Positions 17,410 through 25,909 of a stretch of 64,000 bases of DNA are shown piece after piece. Source of the stretch: CBFDBF01 sp050304615 (lineage in GTDB: Bacteria > Pseudomonadota > Gammaproteobacteria > Chromatiales > Chromatiaceae); NCBI GenBank assembly GCA_050304615.1, contig JBNLDW010000009.1, forward strand, positions 62,001 through 126,000, given 5' to 3'. The notes under the pieces were generated by a model. That model was not told the origin of the DNA, made no database searches, and saw nothing but the letters and a program-made list of their open reading frames with translations. Both the position numbers and the translations under genes were made by a program. How positions within the stretch are numbered: position 1 is the first letter of the stretch; the number at the start of each line of letters is the position of its first letter.

Positions 17410-17868
17410 ATGAAAAAGATAGTCGTAGTAACTGCCGTTATTGTTGCATTAGGTGCTATCGGCGCCGTTGTGGCTAAAGAACGGGATCCAAACGAGAGAG
17501 CGATTGCTGCACGCAAGGCGGCATTTACCCTGATGGTTGCAAACGTTGGCCCCATGGGTTCGATGGCGAAGGAAAAAATCCCCTTCGATCAGGAGCAGTT
17601 TGCGTTGCGTGCCTCCAACCTGGCGATGCTGTCTAATATGCCTTGGGAGTTTTTTATTCCAGGATCTGACCAGGGTGAGTCTGAAGCTAAGCCAGAGGTA
17701 TGGAGCGATGCTGCCGGCTTTAAAGAGGCGGCTGATAAGTTCCAACAGGAGGCAGCCAATCTTATGCAGGCCAGTAAAGGCGGTGATCAAAAAGCCATGT
17801 TTGAGCAATATGGTAAGACCGCCAAGGCTTGCAAGTCTTGCCATAAGGAATACAAGAAAAAAGACTGA
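17410..17868 (+). CDS. Cytochrome c' (class II c-type cytochrome)
   Basis: This 152-residue precursor has an N-terminal signal peptide (about 1-21, ending VVA-KE). The heme-attachment motif CKSCH lies close to the C-terminus (141-145), as in four-helix-bundle cytochromes c'. These periplasmic proteins bind NO or CO and may protect against nitrosative stress. The start at 17410 gives a clean signal peptide; the open frame begins at 17338. A cytochrome b561 gene follows on the same strand, a common pairing, though a terminator lies between them. Confidence 0.92.
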   Translation: MKKIVVVTAVIVALGAIGAVVAKERDPNERAIAARKAAFTLMVANVGPMGSMAKEKIPFDQEQFALRASNLAMLSNMPWEFFIPGSDQGESEAKPEVWSDAAGFKEAADKFQQEAANLMQASKGGDQKAMFEQYGKTAKACKSCHKEYKKKD

Positions 17869-17882
17869 CTTTGATATAATGG

Positions 17883-17910
17883 GGCCGCATGGAGACATGC
17901 GGCCTTTTTT
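17883..17910 (+). terminator. Intrinsic terminator after cytochrome c'
   Basis: The 9-base stem GGCCGCATG / CATGCGGCC has a GAGA loop and is followed by six T. It is a textbook Rho-independent terminator located 15 bases after the stop codon. Confidence 0.93.
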
Positions 17911-17945
17911 GTGTCTGATGGATAATCGAATCAGGATTACTTGTA

Positions 17946-18674
17946 GTGCCACATTGTGTGAATGACTATATGGAAAACAGACCGAATACTGCTTCTATCC
18001 CCCATATTGATCGCCGTGTTTTTGTATGGGATGTTCCCGTGCGTCTGTTCCACTGGACGCTGTTGGTGCTGATGGTTGCCCTGGTGATTACCGGTGAATT
18101 TCTTGATGACGTCATCGAACTTCATGCAACGTTAGGCCATGCTGCGCTTACTCTGGTGCTTTTCCGACTGATGTGGGGAGCTGTGGGTAGCAGCTATGCG
18201 CGATTTCCCCAGTTCGTGCGCGGACCAGGGGTCGTGATCTCCTATGTGCGATCTCTTATGTCGCGCCGGTCAGAGCATGTGGTAGGCCATAACCCTTTGG
18301 GTGGCTATATGGTTATGGTATTGCTGATTGCTGTTTTGTCGCAGGCTATCTTGGGGCTGTTTGCAAACGATGATCTCTTGTTTGATGGGCCGTTTGCCTA
18401 CATGGTCTCAAAGGAGATTAGCAATCTCATGACTGGGCTGCATGAGGATCTGTTTCATGTGTTGCTGGTTCTGGTTAGTCTGCATGTTGCTGCAGTTGTT
18501 TGGCACAAGCTTTTTATGGGCGAGAATCTGCTGACCGCGATGTTTACCGGTTATAAGGAACTGCCCCCTGATGTAGAGGCAACGGATGCACAAGGCGGCG
18601 GTGTCCTGCTGGCTATCACACTGTTGGCCATTAGTGTGGTCGTGGTGTATGGGGGAGTAGCCTTTTTTAGTTGA
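17946..18674 (+). CDS. Cytochrome b561 family membrane protein
   Basis: This 242-residue inner-membrane protein has an opening FVWDVPVRLFHW block and at least five hydrophobic segments. Histidines at HW, LHATLGH, HEDLFH and LH-AAVVWH are candidates for binding two b-type hemes. Relatives pass electrons from the quinone pool to periplasmic c-type cytochromes, so its partner is likely the cytochrome c' encoded just upstream. I use GTG at 17946 because AGGA lies about 9 bases upstream; the ATG at 17970 is a possible shorter start without a ribosome site. Confidence 0.9.
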   Translation: MPHCVNDYMENRPNTASIPHIDRRVFVWDVPVRLFHWTLLVLMVALVITGEFLDDVIELHATLGHAALTLVLFRLMWGAVGSSYARFPQFVRGPGVVISYVRSLMSRRSEHVVGHNPLGGYMVMVLLIAVLSQAILGLFANDDLLFDGPFAYMVSKEISNLMTGLHEDLFHVLLVLVSLHVAAVVWHKLFMGENLLTAMFTGYKELPPDVEATDAQGGGVLLAITLLAISVVVVYGGVAFFS

Positions 18675-18754
18675 TAATCAGCGTGTGGAGACCAGTTCCT
18701 CCGCGCGGTCTTAGCAATGCCGCTTTGTGCCCATAGTCGGTATAATCACTTCGC

Positions 18755-20080
18755 ATGAATCTCACCACCCCCAAAATAGGTTTTGTCAGCCTGGGTTGCC
18801 CCAAGAATCTGGTAGATTCTGAGCGTATCCTCACCCAGTTGCGCTCCGAAGGGTATGAGATATCGCCCTCCTATGATGGGGCGGACCTGGTTATTGTTAA
18901 CACCTGCGGCTTTATCAATGCGGCGGTAGAAGAGTCGCTGGATGCCATTGGTGAGGCGCTGCAAGAGAGCGGTAAGGTGATTGTTACCGGCTGTCTTGGG
19001 GCGCGTGAACAGGAGGTGCGAGCGGCCCATCCTAAGCTGTTGGCGGTGACCGGACCCCACAGTTATGCCGAGGTGATGCATGCGGTACACCGACAGCTAC
19101 CCCCACCACATGAGCCTCACAGCAGTCTGGTTCCGGCTGCCGGGATCAGGCTTACTCCACACCACTACGCCTACCTGAAGATTGCCGAGGGGTGTGATCA
19201 CGGCTGTACCTTTTGTGTTATCCCGCAGTTGCGTGGAGAACTGGTTAGCCGTCCTATTGGTGAGCTGCTGCAGGAGGCGGAGAATCTGGTTGCCTCCGGA
19301 GTACGTGAGCTGCTGGTGATTGCGCAAGATACCGCCGCCTATGGTCGTGATATGCGGTATCAACCTGGGTTCTGGGGTGGGAGACCACTCAAGAGCACCC
19401 TGCTGGAGTTGGCATCTGCGCTGGGTGAGTTGGGCGTGTGGGTACGGCTGCACTACATCTACCCCTATCCTGCGGTCGATGATCTGATCCCGCTGTTGGC
19501 AGAGGGGAGGGTACTGCCATATCTGGATATCCCGTTGCAGCATAGCAACCAGCGAATCCTGCAGGCTATGCAGCGACCGGCAGCGGCAGAGAAGATGCTA
19601 CAGCGTATCGCCAACTGGCGCGCAAGCTGTCCCGATCTAACCTTGCGTAGTACCTTTATCGTCGGTTTCCCTGGTGAGACCGAGGCGGAGTTTGGTGAAC
19701 TGCTCGATTTTCTGCGTGCCGCACAGCTGGATCGGGTAGGGGCGTTTGCCTATTCACCGGTGCAGGGGGCGGCGGCTAACGATTTGCCAGGACAGATACC
19801 GGATGAGATAAAAGAGGAGCGTCTGGCCCGCTTTATGGCGCTTCAGGGAGAGATCAGCCGCGAGCGTCTGGCCCGTAAGATAGGTTCACACATGGTGGTG
19901 TTGGTAGATCAGGTCGAACAGGACAGGGTAGTTGCTCGGAGTGCGGCAGACGCCCCGGAGATCGATGGCAGGGTCATTGTTGAGGGGGAGTGGGAATTGG
20001 ATCCTGGTGATTTCATCGAAGTGGAGATCACCGCCTCCGATGAGCATGACCTATGGGCCAGGCCGGTAGAGGCAGAGTGA
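18755..20080 (+). CDS. rimO: Ribosomal protein S12 methylthiotransferase RimO
   Basis: RimO is a radical-SAM enzyme that adds a methylthio group to an Asp of ribosomal protein S12. The 441-residue protein has the N-terminal UPF0004 cluster cysteines (GCPKN at about 14-18, NTCGF, TGCLG). The radical-SAM motif follows as CDHGCTFC, and a C-terminal TRAM domain ends the protein. Its stop codon overlaps the start of the next gene as TGATG, so the two are translationally coupled. Confidence 0.97.
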   Translation: MNLTTPKIGFVSLGCPKNLVDSERILTQLRSEGYEISPSYDGADLVIVNTCGFINAAVEESLDAIGEALQESGKVIVTGCLGAREQEVRAAHPKLLAVTGPHSYAEVMHAVHRQLPPPHEPHSSLVPAAGIRLTPHHYAYLKIAEGCDHGCTFCVIPQLRGELVSRPIGELLQEAENLVASGVRELLVIAQDTAAYGRDMRYQPGFWGGRPLKSTLLELASALGELGVWVRLHYIYPYPAVDDLIPLLAEGRVLPYLDIPLQHSNQRILQAMQRPAAAEKMLQRIANWRASCPDLTLRSTFIVGFPGETEAEFGELLDFLRAAQLDRVGAFAYSPVQGAAANDLPGQIPDEIKEERLARFMALQGEISRERLARKIGSHMVVLVDQVEQDRVVARSAADAPEIDGRVIVEGEWELDPGDFIEVEITASDEHDLWARPVEAE

Positions 20081-20682
20081 TGTCAGCGTCCACTAAAAAT
20101 AACTTTATTCTCCCGGAGCGCTATCTGATAACCGGCAGCGATCCGACCCAAAGGGAGAGCTTCCTGACCCGTCTGGAGCAGGCGTTGGAGAGTGGCCTGC
20201 AACTGATCCAGCTGCGCGCACCAGAGTTGCCTGAGCTGGAGATTGAAGGGCTGGCGGTAGCCGCGCAGGAGCTGTGTCGCACTACAGGGGCGAGATTGCT
20301 GATAAATGGTGCGCCCAGTATGGCGCAGCGGGTGGGTTGCGCTGGGGTGCATATCAACAGCCGTAGATTGATGGAGTTGACAGAGCGGCCCCCACTGAGT
20401 GCAGAGTATTTGGTGGCTGCCTCTTGCCACAATCTGGAGGAGCTGGCCCATGCTGAGGCCCTGGGGCTGGATTTTGTCGTCCTCTCACCGGTGCTACCTA
20501 CTCCCAGCCATCCTGCTGTAACCCCTATCGGCTGGGATCGTTTTGCTGCATTGGCCGCAGCGGTCTCGCTGCCGGTTTACGCCCTGGGGGGGATGCGCGA
20601 GGAGCTGTTGCCGCAGGCCAAGGACCACGGGGCGCAGGGTATTGCCGGTATTAGTGGGCTGTGGCCCACTGATTCAATATGA
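20080..20682 (+). CDS. ThiE-like (thiamine phosphate synthase/TenI) protein, degenerate
   Basis: This 200-residue TIM-barrel protein belongs to the ThiE/TenI family. It corresponds to the C-terminal half of MutT-ThiE fusion proteins, here without the Nudix half. Expected active-site residues are altered. IQLR is followed by APEL without the usual Lys. LLINGAP replaces the INDR-type motif, GVHINSRRL replaces VHLGQxD, and the phosphate loop SPVLPTPSHP lacks the Lys of FxTxTK. Thiamine phosphate synthesis therefore looks unlikely, and a regulatory or other sugar-phosphate-binding role is possible. The ATG overlaps the rimO stop codon. Confidence 0.75.
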   Translation: MSASTKNNFILPERYLITGSDPTQRESFLTRLEQALESGLQLIQLRAPELPELEIEGLAVAAQELCRTTGARLLINGAPSMAQRVGCAGVHINSRRLMELTERPPLSAEYLVAASCHNLEELAHAEALGLDFVVLSPVLPTPSHPAVTPIGWDRFAALAAAVSLPVYALGGMREELLPQAKDHGAQGIAGISGLWPTDSI

Positions 20683-20698
20683 GTGCTCTTTTTTTTAG

Positions 20699-20736
20699 AC
20701 TCCCCCTCCTAGCCTCCCCCGCTTGCGGGGGAGGGA
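20699..20736. repeat. Palindromic repeat unit beside the tandem array
   Basis: A CCTCCCCCGCTTGCGGGGGA-type palindrome (stem CCTCCCCCGC, small loop) lies directly left of the 28-bp tandem array. The array units resemble a degenerate right half of this palindrome, so the array may have grown from it. Confidence 0.8.
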
Positions 20737-20737
20737 C

Positions 20738-20989
20738 GTATAGCTACTCCCTGTGGGGGAGGGATGTATAGCTACTCCCTGTGGGGGAGGGACGTATAGC
20801 TACTCCCTGTGGGGGAGGGACGTATAGCTACTCCCTGTGGGGGAGGGACGTATAGCTGCTCCCTGTGGGGGAGGGACGTATAGCTACTCCCTGTGGGGGA
20901 GGAACGTATAGTTACTCCCTGTGGGGGAGGGATGTATAGCTACTCCCTGTGGGGGAGGGATGTATAGCTACTCCCTGTGGGGGAGGGAT
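20738..20989. repeat. Tandem array of nine 28-bp units
   Basis: Nine head-to-tail copies of a 28-base unit occupy exactly 252 bases. The unit begins GTATAGCTACTCCCTGTG and continues GGGGAGGGA(C/T). Units differ at only a few sites: the last base is C or T, unit 5 has GCTG, unit 6 has AGGAAC and unit 7 has GTTAC. Each unit can form a short CTCCC / GGGAG hairpin. There are no spacers, so it is a VNTR-type array and not CRISPR. Confidence 0.95.
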
Positions 20990-21030
20990 GTAATATCAAT
21001 TTCCGCAAATGGGAGAGGTGCTCTTTATTA

Positions 21031-21067
21031 TCCCCTCCCCGCTTGCGGGGAGGGTTAGGGTGGGGAG
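21031..21067. repeat. Palindromic repeat overlapping the 3' end of the DUF559 gene
   Basis: TCCCCTCCCCGCTTGCGGGG is followed by AGGGTTAGGGTGGGGAG. The last codons and stop of the DUF559 gene (Ser-Pro-Pro-stop) are read from this repeat, so the repeat supplies the gene's end. Confidence 0.85.
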
Positions 21068-21396
21068 TTTAAATAACTGCGGATATCTTCAAGGACAGCA
21101 TCCATGTTTGTAAATAGCTGGTTATTCCAATAACGTAAAACGCGAAATCCCCGTGTTTGTAAATAAATGTCTCGTGCTTGGTCATAGCGATGCTGGGCTA
21201 TATGTTGGCTGCCATCCAGTTCAATAATGAGCATTTTTTCGATGCTGGCAAAATCAGCAATGTATGGGCCGACTGGATATTGCCGACGAAATTGTATGCC
21301 TTGGAGTTGGCGTTTGCGGAGTTGTTGCCAGAGGAGTCTTTCCGCATTGGTGGATTTGGTTCGCAGGGAGCGAGCACGGCGGGTCGTGGTGAGCAT
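21055..21396 (-). CDS. DUF559 endonuclease-like protein
   Basis: This 113-residue protein is of the DUF559 family, a small restriction-endonuclease fold related to the Vsr mismatch endonuclease. Family blocks are ERLLWQQLR, FRRQYPVGPYIADF, LIIELDGSQH, and GFRVLRYWN. The likely metal-binding residues are the Asp of IADF and the Glu-Asp of IIELDG. The target is unknown. The frame ends inside a dispersed palindromic repeat, and the tandem array is 66 bases beyond the gene end. It may be part of a repeat-associated element. Confidence 0.87.
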   Translation of the reverse strand: MLTTTRRARSLRTKSTNAERLLWQQLRKRQLQGIQFRRQYPVGPYIADFASIEKMLIIELDGSQHIAQHRYDQARDIYLQTRGFRVLRYWNNQLFTNMDAVLEDIRSYLNSPP

Positions 21397-21504
21397 AGTA
21401 GTTCCCTCCTTGGACTATTGCAGCTCATTTTATCGTAGCATGTTGGTGACTCTCCATCCTAGCCTAGGCAATCAGGGCAATAATGTCTTGTTACTGAGAC
21501 CGTA

Positions 21505-21592
21505 TATTTAACGCAGAGGCGCAAAGATTTCTCCTTATGGATTCACATAAAACTCTGCGTTCTCTGTATCTCTGCGAACTTTGCGTTTAATT
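21505..21592. repeat. Inverted-end element of the AACGC...CAAAG family
   Basis: The left end ATTTAACGCAGAGGCGCAAAG and the right end, which reads ATTAAACGCAAAG on the other strand, are imperfect inverted repeats. The element is related to the one at 7200-7302. It lies in the 276-base gap between the DUF559 gene and the DUF3108 gene. Nothing else is recognisable in that gap. Confidence 0.65.
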
Positions 21593-21672
21593 CTTGATAT
21601 CTATAAATACCTGGCAACCTGAGCTATAGGGGGCGTGAGCTGTACCGAGGATAGGGTGGGGAGTCAAAACAG

Positions 21673-22398
21673 CTATTCAGGAAATTCTATGGAGATCAGT
21701 TCCATAATCAGCAGATTGTCTTTATCCTGTTTCTCTATCCGCACCGGGATGTAGTATCTCTCCGGGTCGAGCCACAAGGTGGCACTTGTCGGATTATCTC
21801 CTTTGGAGCGGGCCACCTTCAGCGCGGTAATCTGCTTCTGCTCTAGCTTGATATTCTCCTCTTCCTGCGGGCTGAAGTGGTAATCCTTGAGTCGTCCTTT
21901 GTTGGCTACCAGGAAGGTCTGCTTCTGCCGAGAGGCCAGCATTGCCAGTGTCAGGGCCAGCTGTTGACTAAAATTATCCTGGGCTCCTAGTGGGAGCTCC
22001 AACTGCCACTGGGAGTTGCTGTCCTGGTCGGTTACCCGGCCCGATTCCCAATCGAAGGAGAGGTTGGTATGGCGCGGCTTTTTCGATTTCTCACGTTTGT
22101 ACAGATAGCTCTCCGGGATGACCGTTGTCCCTGATATCTTGCCGCTGCTCTCCTCGGTGATCTCATCGCTCTTGAAGGCGGCGAGCAGTCCGACAGGGAC
22201 GGAGTGTTGGCGGTAGTGGTAGCTGCCATCTGGCTGCACCTTCAGTGTTGTCTCCACCTTTCCTGCCACCATATTGCCCATGCTGAGCTGGTATTTTGCT
22301 ACGAACGATGGAACGGTGCTGCTCTCTGCTGACGCCAGTGGCGACACCAACAAGCAGATAGCTAGTAGCGGCAATAGATGACGTAGGTATCGTTTCAT
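21673..22398 (-). CDS. DUF3108 family periplasmic protein
   Basis: This 241-residue protein has a clear signal peptide (1-24, ending ASA-ES). The rest is a DUF3108-type beta-rich domain of unknown function, with the recurring FVAKYQLSMGNMVAGKVE opening and a TLWLDPERYYIPVRIE block late. Such genes often follow purN in gammaproteobacteria. Its ATG overlaps the purN stop as ATGA, so it is the third gene of a purM-purN-DUF3108 operon. Confidence 0.88.
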   Translation of the reverse strand: MKRYLRHLLPLLAICLLVSPLASAESSTVPSFVAKYQLSMGNMVAGKVETTLKVQPDGSYHYRQHSVPVGLLAAFKSDEITEESSGKISGTTVIPESYLYKREKSKKPRHTNLSFDWESGRVTDQDSNSQWQLELPLGAQDNFSQQLALTLAMLASRQKQTFLVANKGRLKDYHFSPQEEENIKLEQKQITALKVARSKGDNPTSATLWLDPERYYIPVRIEKQDKDNLLIMELISIEFPE

Positions 22399-23063
22399 GC
22401 AGGTGGTTCCTCTCCGTAGTTCATGGTTATGGGCGACTTCAGCACCTCTCCATCATAGATGATGTCGGTACCATCCATGCGCAGCCGTCCCTCGGCAAAC
22501 CAGCGGATGGTGGTCGGGTAGATGATGTGCTCTTGCGACAGCACCCTGGCAGCCAGGCTAGAGGCATCATCTTCTGCCTCTATCGGTACTAACGCCTGAA
22601 TGATCACTGGCCCTCCGTCTAGCTCCTCGGTTACAAAGTGGACACTTGCGCCGTGTAGTTGTTCCCCTGCATCGAGGGCGCGTTGGTGGGTGTGGAGGCC
22701 GCGGTACATGGGTAGAAGGGATGGGTGGATGTTCAGCATCCTTCCCCGGAACCGCTCTACTAGGGCTGGGGTGAGGATGCGCATGAACCCAGCCAGGATA
22801 ACCAGGCCAGGCTGGAACTCATCCAGCAGATCGCCGAGTGCCTGGTCATAGCTGTCGCGGTCTGGGAAATCCTTATTGCTTAGTGTGCGGGTCTCAATGC
22901 CGGCTTCTCTAGCCCGCTCCAGCCCGAAGGCGTCTGCCCGGTTGCTGATGACGGCACGAATCTCCACCGGCAGATACTCCTTGGCGTCATCGATTATCGA
23001 CTGGAGGTTGCTGCCACTGCCTGAGATCAGAACTACTATGGGAAGTTTTTGTGGTTGCTCCAT
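22395..23063 (-). CDS. purN: Phosphoribosylglycinamide formyltransferase
   Basis: PurN transfers a formyl group from 10-formyl-THF to GAR in purine synthesis. The 222-residue protein has the phosphate loop ISGSGSNLQ near the start, the catalytic NIHPSLLP motif, and the HFVTEELDGGP block with the essential Asp. It lies 5 bases after purM and overlaps the DUF3108 gene by 4 bases. Confidence 0.97.
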   Translation of the reverse strand: MEQPQKLPIVVLISGSGSNLQSIIDDAKEYLPVEIRAVISNRADAFGLERAREAGIETRTLSNKDFPDRDSYDQALGDLLDEFQPGLVILAGFMRILTPALVERFRGRMLNIHPSLLPMYRGLHTHQRALDAGEQLHGASVHFVTEELDGGPVIIQALVPIEAEDDASSLAARVLSQEHIIYPTTIRWFAEGRLRMDGTDIIYDGEVLKSPITMNYGEEPPA

Positions 23064-23068
23064 GTGGG

Positions 23069-24148
23069 TCAGCCGTTGCTCATTTCAACGCATGGGGGCT
23101 CACTGGAATCCTCAATTCGACCTAGTCTCCAGGCGTTCTCGCCCTCCGCAGCCAATAGTTCCATGGCGCGCTCGGCATCCTCTGATGCCACACAGACCAC
23201 CATGCCAACCCCGCAGTTGAAGGTGCGCAGCATCTCCTCAGTCGCCACACCGCCCTGCTGCTGCAGCCAGTCAAAGACCGGCGGATAGCTCCAGGATGAT
23301 GCATCGACCACCGCCTTGGTGCCATCGGGTAGTACCCGCGGCAGGTTCTCCAGCAGGCCACCTCCGGTGATGTGCGCCAGGGCGTGAATCTCTATCTGCT
23401 CGTGTAGCGCCAGTAGTGATTTGACATAGATACGGGTGGGGGCGAGGAGGGTTTCGCCCAGTGGTCTGCCGTCCAGCTCCTGATCCAGATCGGCATTGGT
23501 GACCTCAATGATCTTGCGGATCAGGGAGTAGCCGTTGGAGTGAGGGCCGGAGGAGGCGAGGCCGAGTAGCACGTCACCGGCAGCGACCCTGTGTGGGGAG
23601 ATGATCCGATCTTTCTCAACGATACCGACAGAGAACCCCGCCAGATCGTATTCATCGGCAGCATACATGCCCGGCATTTCTGCAGTCTCACCCCCGGTCA
23701 GGGCGGCACCCGCCAGTTCGCAGCCGCGGGCAATCCCGGTGACCACGGCGGTTGCAACATCTACATCTAGTTTGCCGCTGGCATAATAGTCTAGAAAGAA
23801 CAGGGGTTCCGCCCCGGTTACCACGATATCGTTGACGCACATGGCCACTAGGTCGATACCGATAGTGTCATGGCGCTTCATGGCCAGGGCCAGTTTTAGT
23901 TTGGTGCCAACGCCATCGGTTCCGGAGACCAGAACCGGGTTTTTGTAACGTCCCATGGGTAGCTCGAACAGGGCACCAAAACCACCCAGACCATCCATGA
24001 CGCCGGGGCGAAAGGTCTTTTTGACGATCGGCTTGATCCGCTCAACCAGGGTGTTGCCGACATCGATATCCACTCCGGCATCACGGTAACTGAGGCCTTC
24101 GCGATTGCTACTGTTATCGGTTGTGTCCACAACTGCTCCTGGATTCAA
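23069..24148 (-). CDS. purM: Phosphoribosylformylglycinamidine cyclo-ligase
   Basis: PurM closes the imidazole ring to form AIR in purine synthesis. The 359-residue length is typical. The N-terminal YRDAGVDID block, the LVSGTDGVGTKLK loop, the GGETAEMPGMY motif and HITGGGLLENLPR all match the family. It heads the purM-purN operon and is transcribed away from the CDP-alcohol phosphatidyltransferase gene. The start at 24148 adds about 20 residues before the conserved part, so a later start is possible. Confidence 0.97.
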   Translation of the reverse strand: MNPGAVVDTTDNSSNREGLSYRDAGVDIDVGNTLVERIKPIVKKTFRPGVMDGLGGFGALFELPMGRYKNPVLVSGTDGVGTKLKLALAMKRHDTIGIDLVAMCVNDIVVTGAEPLFFLDYYASGKLDVDVATAVVTGIARGCELAGAALTGGETAEMPGMYAADEYDLAGFSVGIVEKDRIISPHRVAAGDVLLGLASSGPHSNGYSLIRKIIEVTNADLDQELDGRPLGETLLAPTRIYVKSLLALHEQIEIHALAHITGGGLLENLPRVLPDGTKAVVDASSWSYPPVFDWLQQQGGVATEEMLRTFNCGVGMVVCVASEDAERAMELLAAEGENAWRLGRIEDSSEPPCVEMSNG

Positions 24149-24290
24149 AGGGGTAGGCCGGCTATTCTATCAATCCTCCAGCCCGGTGGAAAATATATAG
24201 CGTCTATTTGGCTGTATTGGGGTCAAGTTAGGGATTGAGGATGGCTTGTAGGTGGGAGATAATCAAAAAAGAGGCATACCGTTGATAACC

Positions 24291-24842
24291 ATGAATAGAC
24301 GCGATATTCCAAACATAATAAGCATTATGCGGATCTTTATCTGCGTCCCTATCGTATGGGCCCTGTTGCAGCATAGATTTGGTCTGGCCCTGGTGCTGTT
24401 CGTTATTGCCGGTATCTCAGATGGGCTGGATGGATTTTTGGCAAAACAGTTTCGCTGGGAAAGCCATCTAGGTGGCATCCTTGATCCGGTAGCTGATAAG
24501 CTGCTGCTACTGTCGTCCATGCTATCTCTGGGCTGGATGGGGATGCTACCGTGGTGGCTGGTTACTGTTGTGGTGCTGCGCGATGTGATTATCGTAGCCG
24601 GGGCAACTATCTACTATTTCGGCATCCACCGAGTAGACGCGCAGCCGAGTATGATCAGTAAAATCAATACAGTAGTGCAGATCATCCTAGTTCTGGCGGT
24701 GGTCATGAATGTCGGATTGATTGCACTGCCGCCGCTTCTGCTACAGGGGTTGATCTGGGTAACACTGGTCACCACTCTGCTGAGTGGGCTGGATTATGTC
24801 TGGGTCTGGGGGCGGCGGGCAGCGGATAGTCGCTCTTCTTGA
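24291..24842 (+). CDS. CDP-alcohol phosphatidyltransferase family protein
   Basis: This inner-membrane enzyme of about 184 residues carries the CDP-alcohol motif as DGLDGFLAK, 8 residues, then GGILDPVADK. The Arg of the usual AR pair is Lys here. It probably makes phosphatidylglycerophosphate or another phospholipid head group, but the alcohol substrate cannot be fixed. The ATG at 24291 lacks a good ribosome site, while the in-frame TTG at 24282 has GAGG 7 bases upstream and may be the real start. It sits between purM and hda as in other gammaproteobacteria. Confidence 0.88.
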   Translation: MNRRDIPNIISIMRIFICVPIVWALLQHRFGLALVLFVIAGISDGLDGFLAKQFRWESHLGGILDPVADKLLLLSSMLSLGWMGMLPWWLVTVVVLRDVIIVAGATIYYFGIHRVDAQPSMISKINTVVQIILVLAVVMNVGLIALPPLLLQGLIWVTLVTTLLSGLDYVWVWGRRAADSRSS

Positions 24843-25145
24843 ACAGGGTGCAATTTAGCATATAGAGGTAGTTTCCTTATTTACTCCTCATCCTGGCCTC
24901 GGCAAGGCTTCCGCTCCAAGCTATGCCCCTCACCTACATACATGTAGGCGATTTCTCCTGCATTATTCTACTGTTGCCCATCCATGGGCTCGTAGCGCCT
25001 ACTTCCCTGTAGGCGTCTCCCGCTTGCGTGATGGTTAGGGTAGGGAGCCTCAATAGCTGTTGCCTCCACCAGTGTGTGGAAGGGACGTCTCGGAATATTC
25101 CATCTACGCTAGGTTGAGGGTGAAGGTCGGAAGTTCAATCGCAAT
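24843..25145. repeat. Intergenic stretch with an interrupted palindromic repeat
   Basis: This gap of about 300 bases separates convergent genes. The ends CTCCTCATCCTGGCC (near 24886) and GGTTAGGGTAGGGAG (near 25034) look like the two halves of a dispersed palindrome. About 130 bases are inserted between them. The insert has two small hairpins, CCTACATACATGTAGG and CGCCTACTTCCCTGTAGGCG. No gene is supported. Confidence 0.6.
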
Positions 25146-25847
25146 CTACTGCGCATCGAGAATAGTGCGAATAAACTGGATGGTGGGTCTGCGTTGCGCG
25201 GCCAGTGAGGCGCGATCCAGCTTGTCAAGCAGGGCGAGGAGTGAGCCCATATCGCGTTTGTAGTGTTTGAAGATGTAACAGGCGGTGTCGGTAGTCAGTT
25301 CCATCCCCCTACGTTTGGCGCCATCCACCAGGGCAGCTATCCTCTCTTTGTCATCCAGTTCCAGCAGGCGGTATGAGGGCCCCCAGGACATGCGCGATGT
25401 TAGATCCGGCATCCGCATATGTAGGGCTGATGGGCTGCGGTCGGCGGCTATCACCAGTCGTCCTTCACGTTCTCGTAGCTTATTGAACAGGTGAAACAGC
25501 GCCTGCTCCCACTCCTCATCTCCAGCTACTAGCTGTATATCATCCAGGCAGACCAGATCCATCTCTTCCAGACCGAGTAACATCTCTGCGCTCAATTGTG
25601 GGGCTAGCGCAAATGGTACATAGGCCGCACTCCTTTTTAGTTTACCGGCTAGACAGCAGGCAGCCTGTAGCAGATGGGTCTTACCTATGCCGTGGTTAGC
25701 CCAAAGGAAGATAAATTGCTCACCATCACCCTCACTACAGCTCCTCACAGCGGCCACCAGCTGGTTATTGCCGCCATTAAAGAAGTTGTCAAAACTTGCC
25801 CCGTCATCTAGGGTGATGTTTAGTGGGAATTGTTCGTTTATAGTCAT
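25146..25847 (-). CDS. hda: DnaA regulatory inactivator Hda
   Basis: Hda is a DnaA-like AAA+ protein that, with the sliding clamp, promotes ATP hydrolysis by DnaA and so limits initiation. The 233-residue protein has a Walker A loop NHGIGKTHLL, a Walker B region LVCLDDIQ, and a sensor region SRMSWGPSYRLLEL. It lacks the DNA-binding domain of DnaA. An N-terminal clamp-binding segment is less clear (MTINEQFPLNITL, with QFPLNI close to QL-x-L). It is divergent from the YihY gene. Confidence 0.95.
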   Translation of the reverse strand: MTINEQFPLNITLDDGASFDNFFNGGNNQLVAAVRSCSEGDGEQFIFLWANHGIGKTHLLQAACCLAGKLKRSAAYVPFALAPQLSAEMLLGLEEMDLVCLDDIQLVAGDEEWEQALFHLFNKLREREGRLVIAADRSPSALHMRMPDLTSRMSWGPSYRLLELDDKERIAALVDGAKRRGMELTTDTACYIFKHYKRDMGSLLALLDKLDRASLAAQRRPTIQFIRTILDAQ

Positions 25848-25909
25848 CTCAATGGTTTATATGTAGTAGTGGCACACATTATATAGCAACAACAGCGGGA
25901 GTGAGCGGG

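Noticed and set aside
20738..20989. CRISPR array
   Set aside because: The 28-base units are directly adjacent with no unique spacers, and no cas gene is near.
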